From NCBI GenBank assembly GCA_964017155.1, contig OZ024857.1:7797190-7861189 (forward strand): a stretch of DNA of 64,000 nucleotides, in the 5' to 3' direction. Under the pieces are notes generated by a model that was not told the origin of the DNA, did no database searches, and saw only the letters and a program-made list of their open reading frames with translations. The translations under genes were made by a program, and so were the position numbers. This document shows positions 1-12,925 of the stretch, one piece after another. The stretch comes from Oasisia sp. SBJ-2009. Taxonomy: Eukaryota; Annelida; Polychaeta; Sabellida; Siboglinidae. Position 1 is the stretch's first letter. The number at the start of each line of letters is the position of its first letter.

Positions 1-467
1 TAAAAGGCGGACCACAATTGGCAGACCGCACGGAAACGGCATACCACATTCACAAAGATGCCACCGCTCGATACGCTCCATATTTACGGCATGCCCAGTT
101 GCCCACATACAAACTATGGCTGGCTACGCGCCTGTTTGGTCAATGGCTAATTGAGGATGATTTAAATAACTAGGGTATTGTTGCCTAGTGGCGCCTCTAA
201 CGACTAACGTGGATATGTGGAACCGCCTTTTAGTTTGCCCCATCGTTTATTTACGTTGACCGGAGAATTCCGATGGTAAAAATAGATCGACTTTTGGGAA
301 ACTCCAGAGCCGTTGTTTGTTGCAAACTTATATTTGATCAAATAACGTATAAATCCACAAAGTGAGACATGTGGTAGGAAGTATACTAATAAGCAAATAT
401 CGGTCATGGTGTACATTGACCTTTCTAAAATGCGTTAAAAAGGGGAAATTATGTCAGAATGCAACTT
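1..467. other. Window edge, no recognised gene
   Basis: I see no open reading frame with family resemblance and no clear repeat in this stretch. Similarity to the inverted copy near 62.17 kb begins only at about 468. Confidence 0.4.
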
Positions 468-744
468 TAAATACTGAAGACACGACACTTGCCCGTAACT
501 TGGAAGTATTTATTAAAAGACATGCTCACCAAATTTGACACCGATGTCCTCCGAGTAATTAACGTGTGGCATGGGCCCAGTTTCATGAAGCCGTGTAACT
601 TTACGCGCAATTACGCGGTCTACTGGTCGTAGCTAACAGCGAATAGACAATGCAGCGTACGGCCGGTTTCATGAGATAAATTTAGCATTCGCGCCACTAG
701 TTCGCCGTAGCATTGACCCCCTTACGTCGCGGTGGGGAATCCCT

Positions 745-2296
745 GTATTTAGTCGAGTTGCCATTTTGAGAACCTGGAAATGTTTGGTCGTCTAAGGTTT
801 TTTTTTTGCTGAATCATATAGATTATGTGTCCCTGAACTCAAATCCGTGGGATGGCAATGCGCCATCCTTGGGCAACTCGTGGGAGCCACGAAAATCCAA
901 GATGGCTACCGTGAGCCTGGTAAATGACAAAATGTGTTCATCTTTACACTACATCATGCCAGGAACATAATTGTTTTATGTACACGCATGCTTTGAGGTA
1001 CGAAGAATTCAATGGAAGCGTTTATAATAATGTCCGACTATGTTCACATGACCAAAATTCAAAATGGCCGCCATTTTCACCAACAATAGCTAAAATCGAG
1101 CATAATTTGATTGCATTTTGCTATATAAATATGATTTTATTTTGTCCATTCCTATGTTTTACCATATCAGGACTTAAAAGGAAGTATTTCAACTGTTGCC
1201 CGCCCAAGAAACCCGAGTAATATCCAAAATTGCCGTCATTTTAACCAAACATATGCAAGAGCCACGATTTTGTGCCTATTCCTACGTTTTAGCATATGGG
1301 CAAGAACATAATACTGGAATACACTTGTACGCCCTTAATTATACGTGAAATACATGTACCAACACATGAGGAATTTAATGTATTCGTTTTCTGTGGTCAC
1401 CTGGCACAATTTCAAGATGGCCGCCATTTCTACCGAAAATAGCTCGAAGATTTATTTTCAATTCCTCTTCAGCATTGAACATTCATCATGACTGAGTTCC
1501 AGGAAGGCTAATAGGTGTACCTTCATGTATGTGTATAGGACTACAGCTGACAAGAAAAACAAAAAGCTTGGGATATGACAAAAAAAATGGTACAACTTTA
1601 AAAGTATAACGTTAGAAGTACTGAATTATATAATTGCTGATACACACTGAGAACTTGTTTGCAATGGCAAGTTTCATTTGGATATTGACCCAATGTACAT
1701 TATTAACATTATTAACCATTGGTATTTAAACGATAAATCATTCCCATTATGTTCTAATAGAAAAGGTTATTCAACTATTCTCTCTAACTCCTTTCTTCCT
1801 CCGTACTATCACCTTCATCCTCATTATCATGTCTAGCTTCATTCTCATGTTTGGTGAAAGGATTGAAGAACATGGCTTCGCCAACACAATGACAGTATGG
1901 CGTGCAAGACAATCCTGCAGTATGACAGCTACATTCATGACTGCTGCAAGCTTTCCCGACGTTAGATACATTACATGGCATGTGATGGAAATGCAGCATG
2001 TGTTGCCAGATTATGCCAAGATGGATCTGTTAGCAGGTGCTCATCTATGTCGTCATAGGCCAGGCATATGGAATTATGTGTCTGCAGACTAGTTTGGCGA
2101 GCAAACATACACCAAGAAGGGTAAGATGCCTGGGGGTTTAAAGGGATTAACCATGTCAGAAGACCAAGTGGCCATTTGGGTGGAGTCCTACCCCGCCCAT
2201 GTCACACTCGCCATAGAGTCCATGCATTCAGCTGATGATGAGTCGAAGGAGGAGAAAGGTAAGGAGGAAGGAGAGAAGAGGCGCATACTCGATTCA
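745..2296 (+). repeat. Left arm of 1.5-kb inverted repeat
   Basis: This block pairs with 3604-5160 in reverse orientation. For example, the run of T after CGTCTAAGG at about 790 is mirrored by AAAAAAACCTTAGACG near 5105, and the GGATTAACCATG region near 2145 is mirrored near 3760. Small substitutions and indels separate the arms, so the duplication is not brand new. Confidence 0.8.
1784..1999 (-). pseudogene. CXC-domain fragment of transposon protein (left arm)
   Basis: The - strand reads a cysteine-rich stretch of about 25 residues with the spacing KACSSHECSCHTAGLSC followed by TPYCHCVG and an NPFT motif, then an acidic tail. That pattern matches the CXC-type domain found at the C-terminus of a transposon-associated protein common in cnidarians and lophotrochozoans. 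It is an isolated C-terminal piece. Its partner in the right arm (3912-4130) has lost one of the cysteines. Confidence 0.55.
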
Positions 2297-2918
2297 GGTG
2301 ACAGGAATTCGTGTTTACGAAGAGTTGAAGAAGCATTCCCATCCTCTCAAATGACAAGTTCTAGTCTCTATAACATCATTAATGGCAAAGTGGTGAATGC
2401 TTCTGTCAATATCCAGGAAACCATCAAGATGGGGGAGAGCATGTTCCTTGACTTCAGATCGTCATTACCTGGTGGTTTCCACGCTCCCCTGAAAAGAAAA
2501 TTCCAAACCATGGAATATATCAAATGCCAAGTAGCCATGTGTTGATAAGATGCTCTATGACACGGCATCACTATGCTGTGTTCTCATCACAATAGGGCAG
2601 CACCGACAAGCCGAACTTCAAACACTCTTTGACTATGAATTGTGCCCTGTTCCTGCATCAATCATTGATGAATATGGATGTCTGACGACAGGGTCAAAAT
2701 CCACTCTCGTCTCTATACTGAAAGTGGATGAGGGCAGAAGGAGCTGCTGGTCCTCTTGCAATGCGTGGAGTTGGCACACACCCTGCACCACTGACCAACT
2801 CCCAGCCGTAAGCAGCGATGTCAACAGCAGGCCGAGTCTGCTGGTTTGCTGCCTTCCAGAGCATTTCTTGGTAGTGTGCTCACCGGATGTGATATGCCAA
2901 ATTAGCGTCTATCGGTGA
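2126..2918 (+). pseudogene. Transposon protein fragment, N-terminal to middle part, frameshifted
   Basis: Two reading frames (2126-2545 and 2550-2918) read through one protein family: an acidic, lysine-rich segment, then a block with NIINGKVVNASVN and a GGFHAPLKRK motif, then YDTASL, YELCPVPAS and SKSTLV. The order matches a multi-domain invertebrate transposon protein I recognise by pattern but cannot name. A frameshift near 2546 separates the halves. The continuation into VDGQQ-type sequence is missing here but is found on the opposite strand at 3356-3565, so the element is rearranged. Confidence 0.55.
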
Positions 2919-3565
2919 AAGAGTTTTGACACATACAGCTTTCCCTCCTGTCCTTTTGGTGTAGAGCGCATACGTGGCAGAAGCCATGCTTTCACCTGCA
3001 GCAACACCATAGAGCGAGCAAATAAATTTGCGTCCAGTCTCTAGCAACTGTTGGTGGTTAGCACTCTGTTCACCGAATACAGTGTAGAGGCCAGAGTGGT
3101 CGGCGGACTTCAGTACCTTTTGCGCCGTTGCATTGCCATTACCAAATTGGGTAGGTCACAGCATCGCAGCCTGATAATGTATGCATACCGAGCAACTGGA
3201 GGGATTTCGCACCAAGGAGCGAAACACTTTCATTGATATTGAGGATAGCCCACACCATCGATCTAGCTGCACACGGGCTGTCATCTGCAATCTCCACACC
3301 TAGACGATAAGCAGAACAAAGACGTCAGTGTCATCGTTGATCACTCGTACAATATTCACCGGATTCGCTCAAGATCTTTTGCTGACCTGTCATCATAGCG
3401 ATCGACGATGACCAGCACTTCTGTTGGTTGGTACTGACTGAGTCTATCCTTCATGCTTTTGGCCAGATATGAAGTAGACCCAGCGCATGGCCAAACGATG
3501 CCATATAGCAGTTGTTGGCCATCGACGATGACTATGTCTGGAGCATGTGGCTGAAGATCATCCAA
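2730..3565 (-). pseudogene. Transposon protein fragment with PIN/FEN-like motif, broken
   Basis: Reading the - strand from 3565 downward gives DIVIVDGQQLLYGIVWP, then VLVIVDRYDDRSAKD, then in shifted frames NDDTDVF, an LYTKRTGG-type block and HYQEMLWKAANQQTRPAVD near 2860. This is the middle to late part of the same protein family, which normally continues into the CXC domain found at 1784-1999. The VDG...W and VDRYDD motifs recall PIN/FEN-type nuclease folds; that is inference. Several stops and frame changes show it is not functional. Confidence 0.55.
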
Positions 3566-3603
3566 TTTCAGTTTAGAGACGAGAGTGGATTGTGTCCCTG
3601 TCC

Positions 3604-5160
3604 TCAGACATATGTATCGAGTATGCGCCTCTTCTCTCCTTCCTCCTTACGTTTCTCCTCCTTCATCTCATCATCAGCTGAAGACATGGACTCTATGGCG
3701 AGTGTGACATGGGCACAGACGGGGTAGGACTCTACCCAAATGGCCACTTGGTCTTCTGACATGGTTAACCCCTTCAAACCCTCATGCATCTTATCCTTCT
3801 TGATGTATGTTTGCTCTCCAAACTGGAAGAAGAAGAATTCCATATGCCTGGCCTATGACGACATAGATGAGCACATACTAACAGATCCATCTTGGCATCA
3901 TCTGGCAACATATGCTGCATTTCCATCACATGCCATGTAATGTATCTAGCGTCAGGAAAGCTTGCAGCAGTCATGCATGTAGCTGTCATTCTGCAGGATT
4001 GTTTTGCATGCCATACTGTTATTGTGTTGGCGAAGCCAGGTGCTTCAATCCTTTCACCACACATGATGAGAATGAAGCTAGACATGATAATGAGGATGAA
4101 AGTGATAGTACGGAGGAACAGGGAAGTTAGAGAGAATGGGTGAATAACCTTTTCCATGAGAACGTAATGGGAATGATTTATCGTTTAAATACCAATGGTT
4201 AATAATGTACACTGTGTCAATGCCCAAATGACACTTGCCATTGCAAACAAGTTCTCAGAGTGTATAAGCAATTATATAATTCAGTGCTTCTGACGTTTTC
4301 CTTTTAAATTGTTGTACCATTTTGTGTGTCATTTCCCAAGCTTGTTGTGCTTCTTGTCAGCTGTAGTCATATACACATACATGAAGGTACAACTATTACC
4401 CTTCCTGGAACTCAGCCATGATGAATGTTCAATGCTGAAGAGGAATTGAAAATAAATCTTCGAGCTATTTTCGGTAGAAATTGCGGCCATCTTAAATTTG
4501 TGTCACGTGACCACAGAAAATGATTACATTAAATTCCTCATGTGTTGGTACATGTATTTCACGTATAATTAAGGCCGTACAAGTATATACCAGTACTATG
4601 TTCTTGCCCATATGCTAAAACGTAGGAATAGGCACAAAATCGTGGCTCTTGCATATGTTTGGTTACAATGACGGCCATTTTGAATATTACTCGGTTTTCT
4701 TGGGCGGGCATCAGTTGAAATACTTCCTTTTAAGTCCTGATATGGTAAAACATAGGAATGGACAAAATAAAATCATATTTATATAGCAAAATGCAATCAA
4801 ATTATGCTCGATTTTGGCTATTATTGGTAAAAATGGCGGCCATTTTGAATTTTGGTCATGTGAACATAGTCGGATATTATTATAATTTCCATTTCGGTTC
4901 CATTGAATTCTTCGTACCTCAAACCATGCGTGTATATAAAAAAATTATGTTCCTAGCATGATGTAGTGTAAAGATGAACACATTTTGTAATTTGCCAGGC
5001 TCACGGCAGCCATCTTGGATTTTCGTGGTTCCCACGAGCTACCCAAGGATGGCGCATTGCCATCCCACGGATTTGAGTTCAGGGACACATAATCTATATG
5101 ATTCAGCAAAAAAACCTTAGACGACCAAACATTTCCAGGTTCCCTACAGTAGGGTATAGG
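3604..5160 (-). repeat. Right arm of 1.5-kb inverted repeat
   Basis: Inverted partner of 745-2296. It carries the same MSEDQVAIWVESYP-containing segment (- strand, 3604-3843) and CXC fragment (+ strand, 3912-4130), but it lacks the GDRNS...APLKRK block present after the left arm. Confidence 0.8.
3912..4130 (+). pseudogene. CXC-domain fragment of transposon protein (right arm)
   Basis: Mirror copy of 1784-1999. It reads KACSSHACSCHSAGLFC then MPYCYCVG, the NPFT motif and an acidic tail. One cysteine-to-methionine-region change and the outward orientation mark it as a remnant. Confidence 0.5.
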
Positions 5161-7140
5161 GTGGCAACTCGACTAATTTGTGCTGTGTCTGAACATCCTT
5201 TTTTCTTTCTAGCTGTGCCTTTTTCGTTCGTATAGCAAATGGGAAGCAATGATGAATGTAAAGGATATCCAGTGTATACATTAAAAATAATAATGTTGAG
5301 AGTGAGCGTGTCGGGAGCATACCGTACATTTTCAACTTCGGGAGCATACCGTAAATATTCCAACCAGCGTAAAGTTACGCCTACTAAATACATGGTGCAG
5401 CTAAGTGCAACTATGGAGCAGACTTATGAAAGGCAACTAGTGTAACTTTACGACGTCTCAGATTTTCGACGAGTTATCGCCCGCTACGACGTCGTAAGTA
5501 GCCGCTATGAAACTGGCCCCTGGCCTGGGCAATTGATCTAGATCGATCATTATAACATAATTACGCATAGCAATTAGAAGAAGGGATACGATAAGACAAG
5601 GAATGCTGTTTTATAGTGACTGTGTTTACTTAAATAATAATTACATTGATCTGCACGTATTCCCACGGCCATTGGCTAGTTTTACATCATACAAAGGTTT
5701 GCGTCAGTTCTTGGATCTGTTGCGGATCTCCATCATAATGTCTGAGGCATGTCGGTATTATATTGTGGTGGCGATGTAGGACATATCCAGCGGCAAGGCG
5801 TTGGTTCATTTCTAGTTGGTTTATCTGTGTAAAGGTGTAGGAGTCCCATACACTGATTACAGTTATTTTTCCAAGATGGGTCTGACAAAGTCAAAGGTAA
5901 AGAATACCTGAGTTTTTATTTGAATTGACGGAAGTTTCAGATTTCTATGGCGAAAGCCTACTGATCTAGTGATCTTTGATATTAAAGGAATTTTATTTAT
6001 GTGGTCTTTCAACTGGAGGTGTGAATTATGGCTATGCCAAGATATTTTATATATTCAATTTTGTTTAGATACGAGTAAGGACATGGTATAACATTGTGGT
6101 GATCAAGTGACTTGTTCCATCGACAGACAGACGCCGTAAAGGTGGCAGCACATTATTGCGTATCACTAACGGACTGGCTATTCGCAGAACAGTTCTGCGA
6201 ATAAGGTTACACTCGCCACAGTGACGTCACTGCTCTGCGAAGTCAGAAAAATAGTTGCTATTATTCGCAGAGCTGGTAGGAAAGGGTGTTAATTGGATAA
6301 TTAGAACTCAGTGCGTAGGTTTTATTAGCTATTCACTAAATACAGTTAGCGTGTGTTCATAGAAGTTTTTTATCTTCTAAATACTATTATGTCCTAACAA
6401 TGACGAAGCGTAAGCGTCAGTTATATATTTTTGGCAACTGCTATACTCGTATTTTATATATTATATTTCTTAAATACATTGCCACCTTTGTTGGACGGAA
6501 CTGAAACAGGTTAAAACTTAATCTATGATTTAGCTATTACTTGTACTTTTTCTTATCACTTTTAATTACTACATAACATACATTTACTCTATATAAAGGT
6601 TATTATTATTTTAACTAAATGCCTAGCAGGTAGTCAAAGATTCTCTCCTACATGCTCTGCGAATACCGCAACTGTTTCCCTAATTTGCAGAGCATATAAC
6701 ACATTGTGTCTATTATTTATATATCGTACACATCACATACCTGGTATATACGAAGACAAAATATAAGTTGCTTACTTTCAAAAATGTACAGAAAATAAAT
6801 GAAATATAATTTCTACATTAATTATGCATTTAATATGTAATGTTTTAATACCTAAAATTGTATTAGCTATTATATACACAAGATTGACAATAGTAAAATC
6901 ACCGACCGAAACTGGTGCATTGCGACTATCCCTTTGGACCATTGCGACTATACGATGGGTACATTGCAACTATGTTTGGGGCATTCATGTAGTGAGGCAT
7001 TCAGGCACTGGGGCATTCCGACTATAATTCAACTCTGTTAATCCATTTAAAACAAAACCAAAACCCATTGTGGCCTTTTGGAGCGATATGAACCACACAG
7101 GGGGTGCATGCCCAATTATGCCACTACGGTTGCATAACAG

Positions 7141-8640
7141 AATGTCAAACAATCACCATCAAATTCATGGGTGCGTATAACATACATCTAAAATCACCAT
7201 CAAATGCGCGGCTAATGCCCCGTTCATGGGTGTGTACAACATACATTTATAATCACCATAAAATGCGGGGCTAATGCCCCGTTCATGGGTGTGTACAACA
7301 TACATTTACAATCACCATCAAATTCAGGGTTAATGTCCCATTCCTGGGTGTTTATAACATACATCTACAAACACCATCAAATGCGGGGCTAATGCCCCAT
7401 TCATGGGTGTGTACAACATACATCTACAAACACCATCAAATGCGGGGTTAATGCCCCGTTCAAGGGTGTGTACAACATACATCTACAATCACCATCAAAT
7501 GCAGGGCTAATGTCCCATTCCTGGGTGTGTACAACATACATTTACAATCACCATCAAATGCAGGGCTAATGCCCCGTTCATGGGTGTGTACAACATACAT
7601 CTACAAACACCATCAAATGCGGAGCTAATGCCCCATTCATGGGTGTGCACAACATACATCTACAATCACCATCAAATGCAGGGCTAATGTCCCATTCCTG
7701 GGTGTGTACAGCATACATTTACAATCACCATCAAATGCAGGGTTAATGCCCCGTTCATGGGTGTGTACAACATACATCTACAAACACCATCAATTGCGGG
7801 GCTAATGCCCCATTCCTGGGTGTGTACAACATACATCTACAAACACCATCAAATGCGGGGCTAATGCCCCATTCATGGGTGTGCACAACATACATCTACA
7901 ATCACCATCAAATGCGGGGCTAATGCCCCATTCATTGGTGTGTACAACATACATCTACAATCACCATCAAATGCAGGGCTAATGTCCCATTCATGGGTGT
8001 GTACAACATACATCTACAATCACCATCAAATGCAAGGCTAATGTCCCATTCCTGGGTGTGTACAACATACATCTACAAACACCATCAATTGCGGGGCTAA
8101 TGCCCCATTCATGGGTGTGCACAACATACATCTACAATCACCATCAAATGCGGGGCTAATGCCCCATTCATGGGCGTGTACAACATACATCTACAATCAC
8201 CATCAAATGCAGGGCTAATGTCCCATTCATGGGTGTGTACAACATACATTTACAATCACCATAAAATGCGGGGCTAATGCCCCGTTCATGGGTGTGTACA
8301 AGATACATTTACAATCACCATCAAATTCAGGGTTAATGTCCCATTCCTGGGTGTGTACAACATACATCTACAAACACCATCAAATGCGGGGCTAATGCCC
8401 CATTCATGGGTGTGTACAACATACATCTACAAACACCATCAAATGCAAGGCTAATGTCCCATTCCTGGGTGTGTACAACATACATCTACAAACACCATCA
8501 AATGCGGGGCTAATGCCCCATTCATGGGTGTGTATAACATACATCTACAATCACCATCAAATGCAAGGCTAATGTCCCATTCATGGGTGTGTACAACATA
8601 CATCTACAATCACCATCAAATGCAGGGCTAATGTCCCATA
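7141..8640 (+). repeat. 59-bp minisatellite, about 25 copies
   Basis: Each unit contains a short hairpin (GGGGC-TAAT-GCCCC), then ATTCATGGGTGTGTACAACATAC-type sequence, then ATCACCATCAAATGC. Two linked variants alternate: CGGGGCTAATGCCCC and CAGGGCTAATGTCCC. The inverted copy of the host element at about 60.6 kb has only one to two units, so the array expanded in this copy or contracted in the other. Confidence 0.9.
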
Positions 8641-9271
8641 ATGTACTGGCGACACACGGCGGCGGTTGTCATCAGTAAAGCTTTCGTATTCGGCGACGTC
8701 ATACCACTGGTAGATGCTGAGACCGCGCGCCACCTGTCGGACGAGGTACACGCCCTCCGTCTCCATGATCGCGTGCACGAAGCGCAGTGAGCCGTGCTGC
8801 GAGGCGGCTTCCAGCGGCCGATGCCCGTCGTTGCCCTCCGTCAGAAGGAATAGCAAATCCACTAACCCCGTGATCTCTCGGTACGAAGCGCTCATCGAAA
8901 GTCTCGTCGTAGTATACCAAGAAGATCAGCTGGTGCACGATGTTGTGACCGGAAGTGTCCTGTGATGTCACGTCCACGCCGTGACCAAGCAGTACGCGCA
9001 ACACACGGAGAGGGCCGGAGAGTGCGCACGGTGCCAGCGGCTTATTGGGTCTCCCCCCGAAGGCGTACTTGTTGTGACGAAGTAACTCCTCGTCCTGGAA
9101 GTGGAAGGAACCGTTCAGCAGAAGCCGACGTTGAGGTTCATCCGCGGCTGTGAGTACGCTCTCTACTTGGACAGGGTCGTCGCTCACGATCGCCGTGACC
9201 CAGAACTGATAGACGTCGACTGGCAGAAGGTGATTCTCCGTCGCCACTTCCGGGTCTTGTGATACAGACAT
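8641..9271 (-). pseudogene. Ankyrin-repeat TRP-like protein fragment, frameshifted and truncated
   Basis: From an ATG at 9271 the - strand reads FWVTAIVSDDPVQVESVL, LLLNGSFHF, then an ankyrin-like repeat (APCALSGPLRVLRVLLGHGVDVTS) and GHNIVHQLI. Near 8890-8900 the frame shifts, and the family continues as YREITGLVDLL, GHRPLEAASQHG, IMETEGVYLV and YQWYDVAEYES. This order fits the large invertebrate family of ankyrin-repeat proteins related to TRP channels; the membrane domain would follow but is absent. The reading frame runs straight into minisatellite sequence at 8640. The shift could be an assembly error, but the truncation argues for a broken copy. GC content is higher than in its surroundings. 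Confidence 0.65.
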
Positions 9272-9433
9272 TATTGAGCCATTGAGCCAACCTCTGCCAT
9301 GTAGTGTATCTTGAGTTGCGGCATAACCTCTCACTCGTGAATTCAAAGCAAAAGGGTTGGTGCTTGTTAATTCGTGTATCCCACGTTTATTGTGCCACGG
9401 AAATTGGCTGTAAATCCACTTTCGCTTATGCAA

Positions 9434-11036
9434 ATCGGGGCGCCTGGGTAGTAGTACGTCGAATTAAGATTGTCTGCCAGCTGAAAACAAATGATGCAAT
9501 GATTAAATTACAATTTAACGGCAAACATTTATGCCACGATAAATTCAGCCCTGTGCGGGGGAGTAATTTACAATGTTCTTCGTTTACTACAATAGTCCAA
9601 GCCTAGAATGAATGGAAGCAGACAGAAAGAATTTGCGTCCACAGATCTTTGCTGTGTGCACTTCATGAGCCAGGAAGTACATTTTATAAATAAATAAATA
9701 AAACAATAAATAAATAAACAATGTTTCAATGCTGAGTTGCTTGACTTGGCCTATTTTCTCAGTAACCGGTTTATGTCACTCCTATTTGTGCCCACAGAAG
9801 TATCATAATTTGGTTAAATGTGAAAATATGTGTTTAGTTGAAAGAATACTATATTACAACAAGATTCTTTAATACACAACTACTAGGTCTATATTTCAAT
9901 TCACATATCGCCACCTGTGGCATTCATGATGATAGCCACCGTTGGTGGTGTAAAGGAATCGTGTTTTAATGGTGTTGTTTTTTGTGAAGAGTTAACTGTC
10001 TATATACCAAGTTAGTTCATCCAAGTGTTATTTACAGAAATAAAAATACAAATTATCGCACGTTGAATGTTAACTGACCTTGATATTTCCGATGAAGCCT
10101 CTTTGTGAATTATGGAATATAATATTCCCGGCTGCCGGTGTCTTTGTAGAACTACGCCTTGTTTTCCAGTGCTTCATTTTCAAAATGCGCGGTGAACGTA
10201 CAGACCATTATCACGGATGAGCGTCCACTACAAGACTAAATATGTTTGACCTGTCCTGCTGAAGCTGAACACACCCACACGTCATTGCTTGATTACTTGT
10301 GCAGTGCTAAAATATCATTAATCTCTATTAACTTTATACATATCGTATACGGTGTTTTATATAACAGTTTACTCAGGTTGACGAAATTAAATGGCGGTTG
10401 GATATGTTTGCGCCATGCATGAACACCGAGTGTAGCATTTCCAATTCCTGATACAATTACTTATCGTTGTTGCTGAAGTATACACAGAGCGTTGTGGTAA
10501 ATTATTTAAAAAGATTGACGTTTTTAATAGGACGCATCCATGTTAATGATTGGTCTATGATATCATTGTGTTTGCCAATCTCTAATGTAATCATTGAGGA
10601 ATAACATTCAAACTGAAATAAGATGTGTTCAGCAGTACCACTTGTTATAGTTCGCTATTTGTGAGGGACAGCGGTGTCTTGGATTGGATAAACCTTGGCT
10701 AAAAACGAATAGAATTAATATATGTTGCAATAAGTACCCCATGGAGCCAGCATGACTACACCAAATGCAATTGTGTTATGTGTGGTATGTGTCCTTCAAC
10801 GTCCTTACGACCCTCGTCTACAACAAACTGGCAAAGAGAGCAGCTAGGGCCGGCTGCATGGGCACACGCCGGATGCATGGGATGCTGGATGCCTTCATGG
10901 ACGCTGAAACCTTTATCCTGTGATAACCATAAATAAACATGTTTCGTAGTCCATAATGATTATGGATATTGAAACGCATTCAGTCACATCAATACCTGGG
11001 CAATACGTCAATTGGTGTGGTTTGTGTGCGGAGGAG
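9434..11036. other. No gene seen; one dispersed 125-bp repeat
   Basis: No coding region recognised. Bases 9911-10040 are repeated at 11650-11790 (shared GGCATTCATGATGATA and CTGTCTATATACCAAG). Confidence 0.5.
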
Positions 11037-11235
11037 GTCGCATGATGTGTAGGTGACAGGTTGCATGGTGTGTATGTGACAGGTCGCATGGTGTGTAGGT
11101 GACAGGTCGCATGGTATGTAGGTGACAGGTCGCATGATGTGTAGGTGACAGGTCGCATGGTGTGTAGGTGACAGGTCGCAAGGCGTGTAGGTGACAGGTC
11201 GCATGGTGTGTAGGTGACAGGTCGTATGATGTGTA
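11037..11235 (+). repeat. 23-bp minisatellite, about 8 to 9 copies
   Basis: The unit is GTGTAGGTGACAGGTCGCATG plus two bases. A period of 23 keeps all three frames open, which explains the repeat-encoded peptides here. Confidence 0.85.
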
Positions 11236-11406
11236 AGTGACATGTTGGTGGCATTAGATTAGTGTAAAACAACCTGAGGTTAGGTGGAACAGCGATGTCC
11301 GAGGTCACAACGACTATCTAATTGTAAATATTCACCACACACATGCACATGCATGCACAAGAACAACACACCAAAACAAACATACACACACAGTCAATCA
11401 AGCACA

Positions 11407-11939
<533 letters not shown>

Positions 11940-11999
11940 CACTGTATATTTGTGTGCTAATTTATGTTAGTATTTTAAGGGACTATATATGCATATCTT

Positions 12000-12925
12000 A
12001 TCAAAGTAGTATTGTATTAGCGTTGTATATATTTATTTATTATTATTATTTTAACTAAATTAGGATTAATCATTGTAAGCCGCCCCAGAACAATTATTTG
12101 GATGGGGGCTATATAAGAAATAACTTATTAGTATTATTGTATAATCTTAGGCTCACTCTCAGCGATTGTGAAATGTATGTGTTTGTTTATTGCAAATAAA
12201 CACAGATAAGTAACATTTCAAAGTTGCCAGTGGTTGAAATTCTTGTAAGTTCGGCCCCTGTATGTACATGTACAACGCTATGCTAGAAATATCAAATATC
12301 AGTTATTTAATAAATAGTAAATACATGGGTATATAGTTTATGCCATTCAAATAACGTGGCGATGTTTGCGTGAGATAAACATACATATATTATAATTACA
12401 TATACACAGGTTCACTTTTAGCGATCCGGTATAATTATTACAATTAGGAAGAAATAATTGTTATGCTAAAATATATACCTGATATCTACATAACGCAGTG
12501 CTAAATATACAATATTTTCACTGTAGTAATTTATTGCTTTATTAATTGTGGCCTTACTTCCACTTACTTTCCAATCGAATAAAGTGGCGCCAACTAATGG
12601 GATTTCTGTGCAATCGTGAATATAACAAAATGCATTATATATTTGTTAACTGTTTTAGGTATATAATAGTTGATTATAGTTGTTGATCACGTGATATTTT
12701 AAAGCATCTAATTGCATATTTCGATTTTGGAACGTCCCATCTCGGAATTCGTATTTTGGTCTAGATCGGGGCCGCCAAATACCAGTATTGACCGTATTCC
12801 GATTTCGGATGCGACGGCTGTTACAGCGCACGGCACCCCTCCTCGCCCTTTTATGGCTATTTCGACGTATACAATGGTTAGGTTTAGGGTTAGTATTAAG
12901 TTTAGGGTTAAGTTAGATTATATTA
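12000..12925. other. No gene seen; telomere-like motif and dispersed repeat
   Basis: About 12320-12395 is similar to 20845-20900 (ATGCCATTCAAATAA and GTTTGCGTGA). Near 12875-12915 there is degenerate TTAGGG-type sequence. Nothing coding is recognised. Confidence 0.4.

Larger units (their letters stand above)
574..5518. mobile_element. Palindromic TIR DNA transposon nested in the outer element
   Basis: The ends are inverted (GGCCCAGTTTCATGA at the left; GGCCAGTTTCATAG on the opposite strand at the right), flanked by CATG and CCTG, which fits a 4-bp target duplication with one substitution. Beyond the ends, arms of about 1.5 kb at roughly 745-2296 and 3604-5160 are inverted copies of each other. 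The central 1.3 kb is unique. The interior holds pieces of a protein that ends in a cysteine-rich CXC domain. The empty site is seen in the inverted copy of the outer element near 62.09 kb. A short deletion derivative lies at 16703-17215. Confidence 0.8.
468..8640 (+). mobile_element. Minisatellite-bearing mobile element, left copy (interrupted)
   Basis: Bases 468-573 plus 5519-7140 match, in reverse orientation, the sequence at about 60.6-62.17 kb. They share the block AAATACTRAAGACACGACACTT at one edge and a 59-bp minisatellite at the other. The left copy is split by a 4.9-kb transposon at 574-5518; the right copy shows the uninterrupted target. I see no transposase in the shared 1.6 kb, so this is a non-autonomous element. 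Elements with an internal tandem array and no long terminal repeats recall Helitron-like families such as bivalve pearl elements, but I could not identify diagnostic Helitron ends. The array makes up the 3' part of this copy and abuts a broken ankyrin gene at 8641. Confidence 0.7.

Noticed and set aside
2126..2545. Host gene
   Set aside because: It lies within the palindromic transposon, is partly duplicated in the opposite arm, and continues only in broken pieces.
7141..8640. CRISPR-like regular array
   Set aside because: Units are contiguous with no unique spacers, and the genome is a eukaryote; it is a minisatellite.
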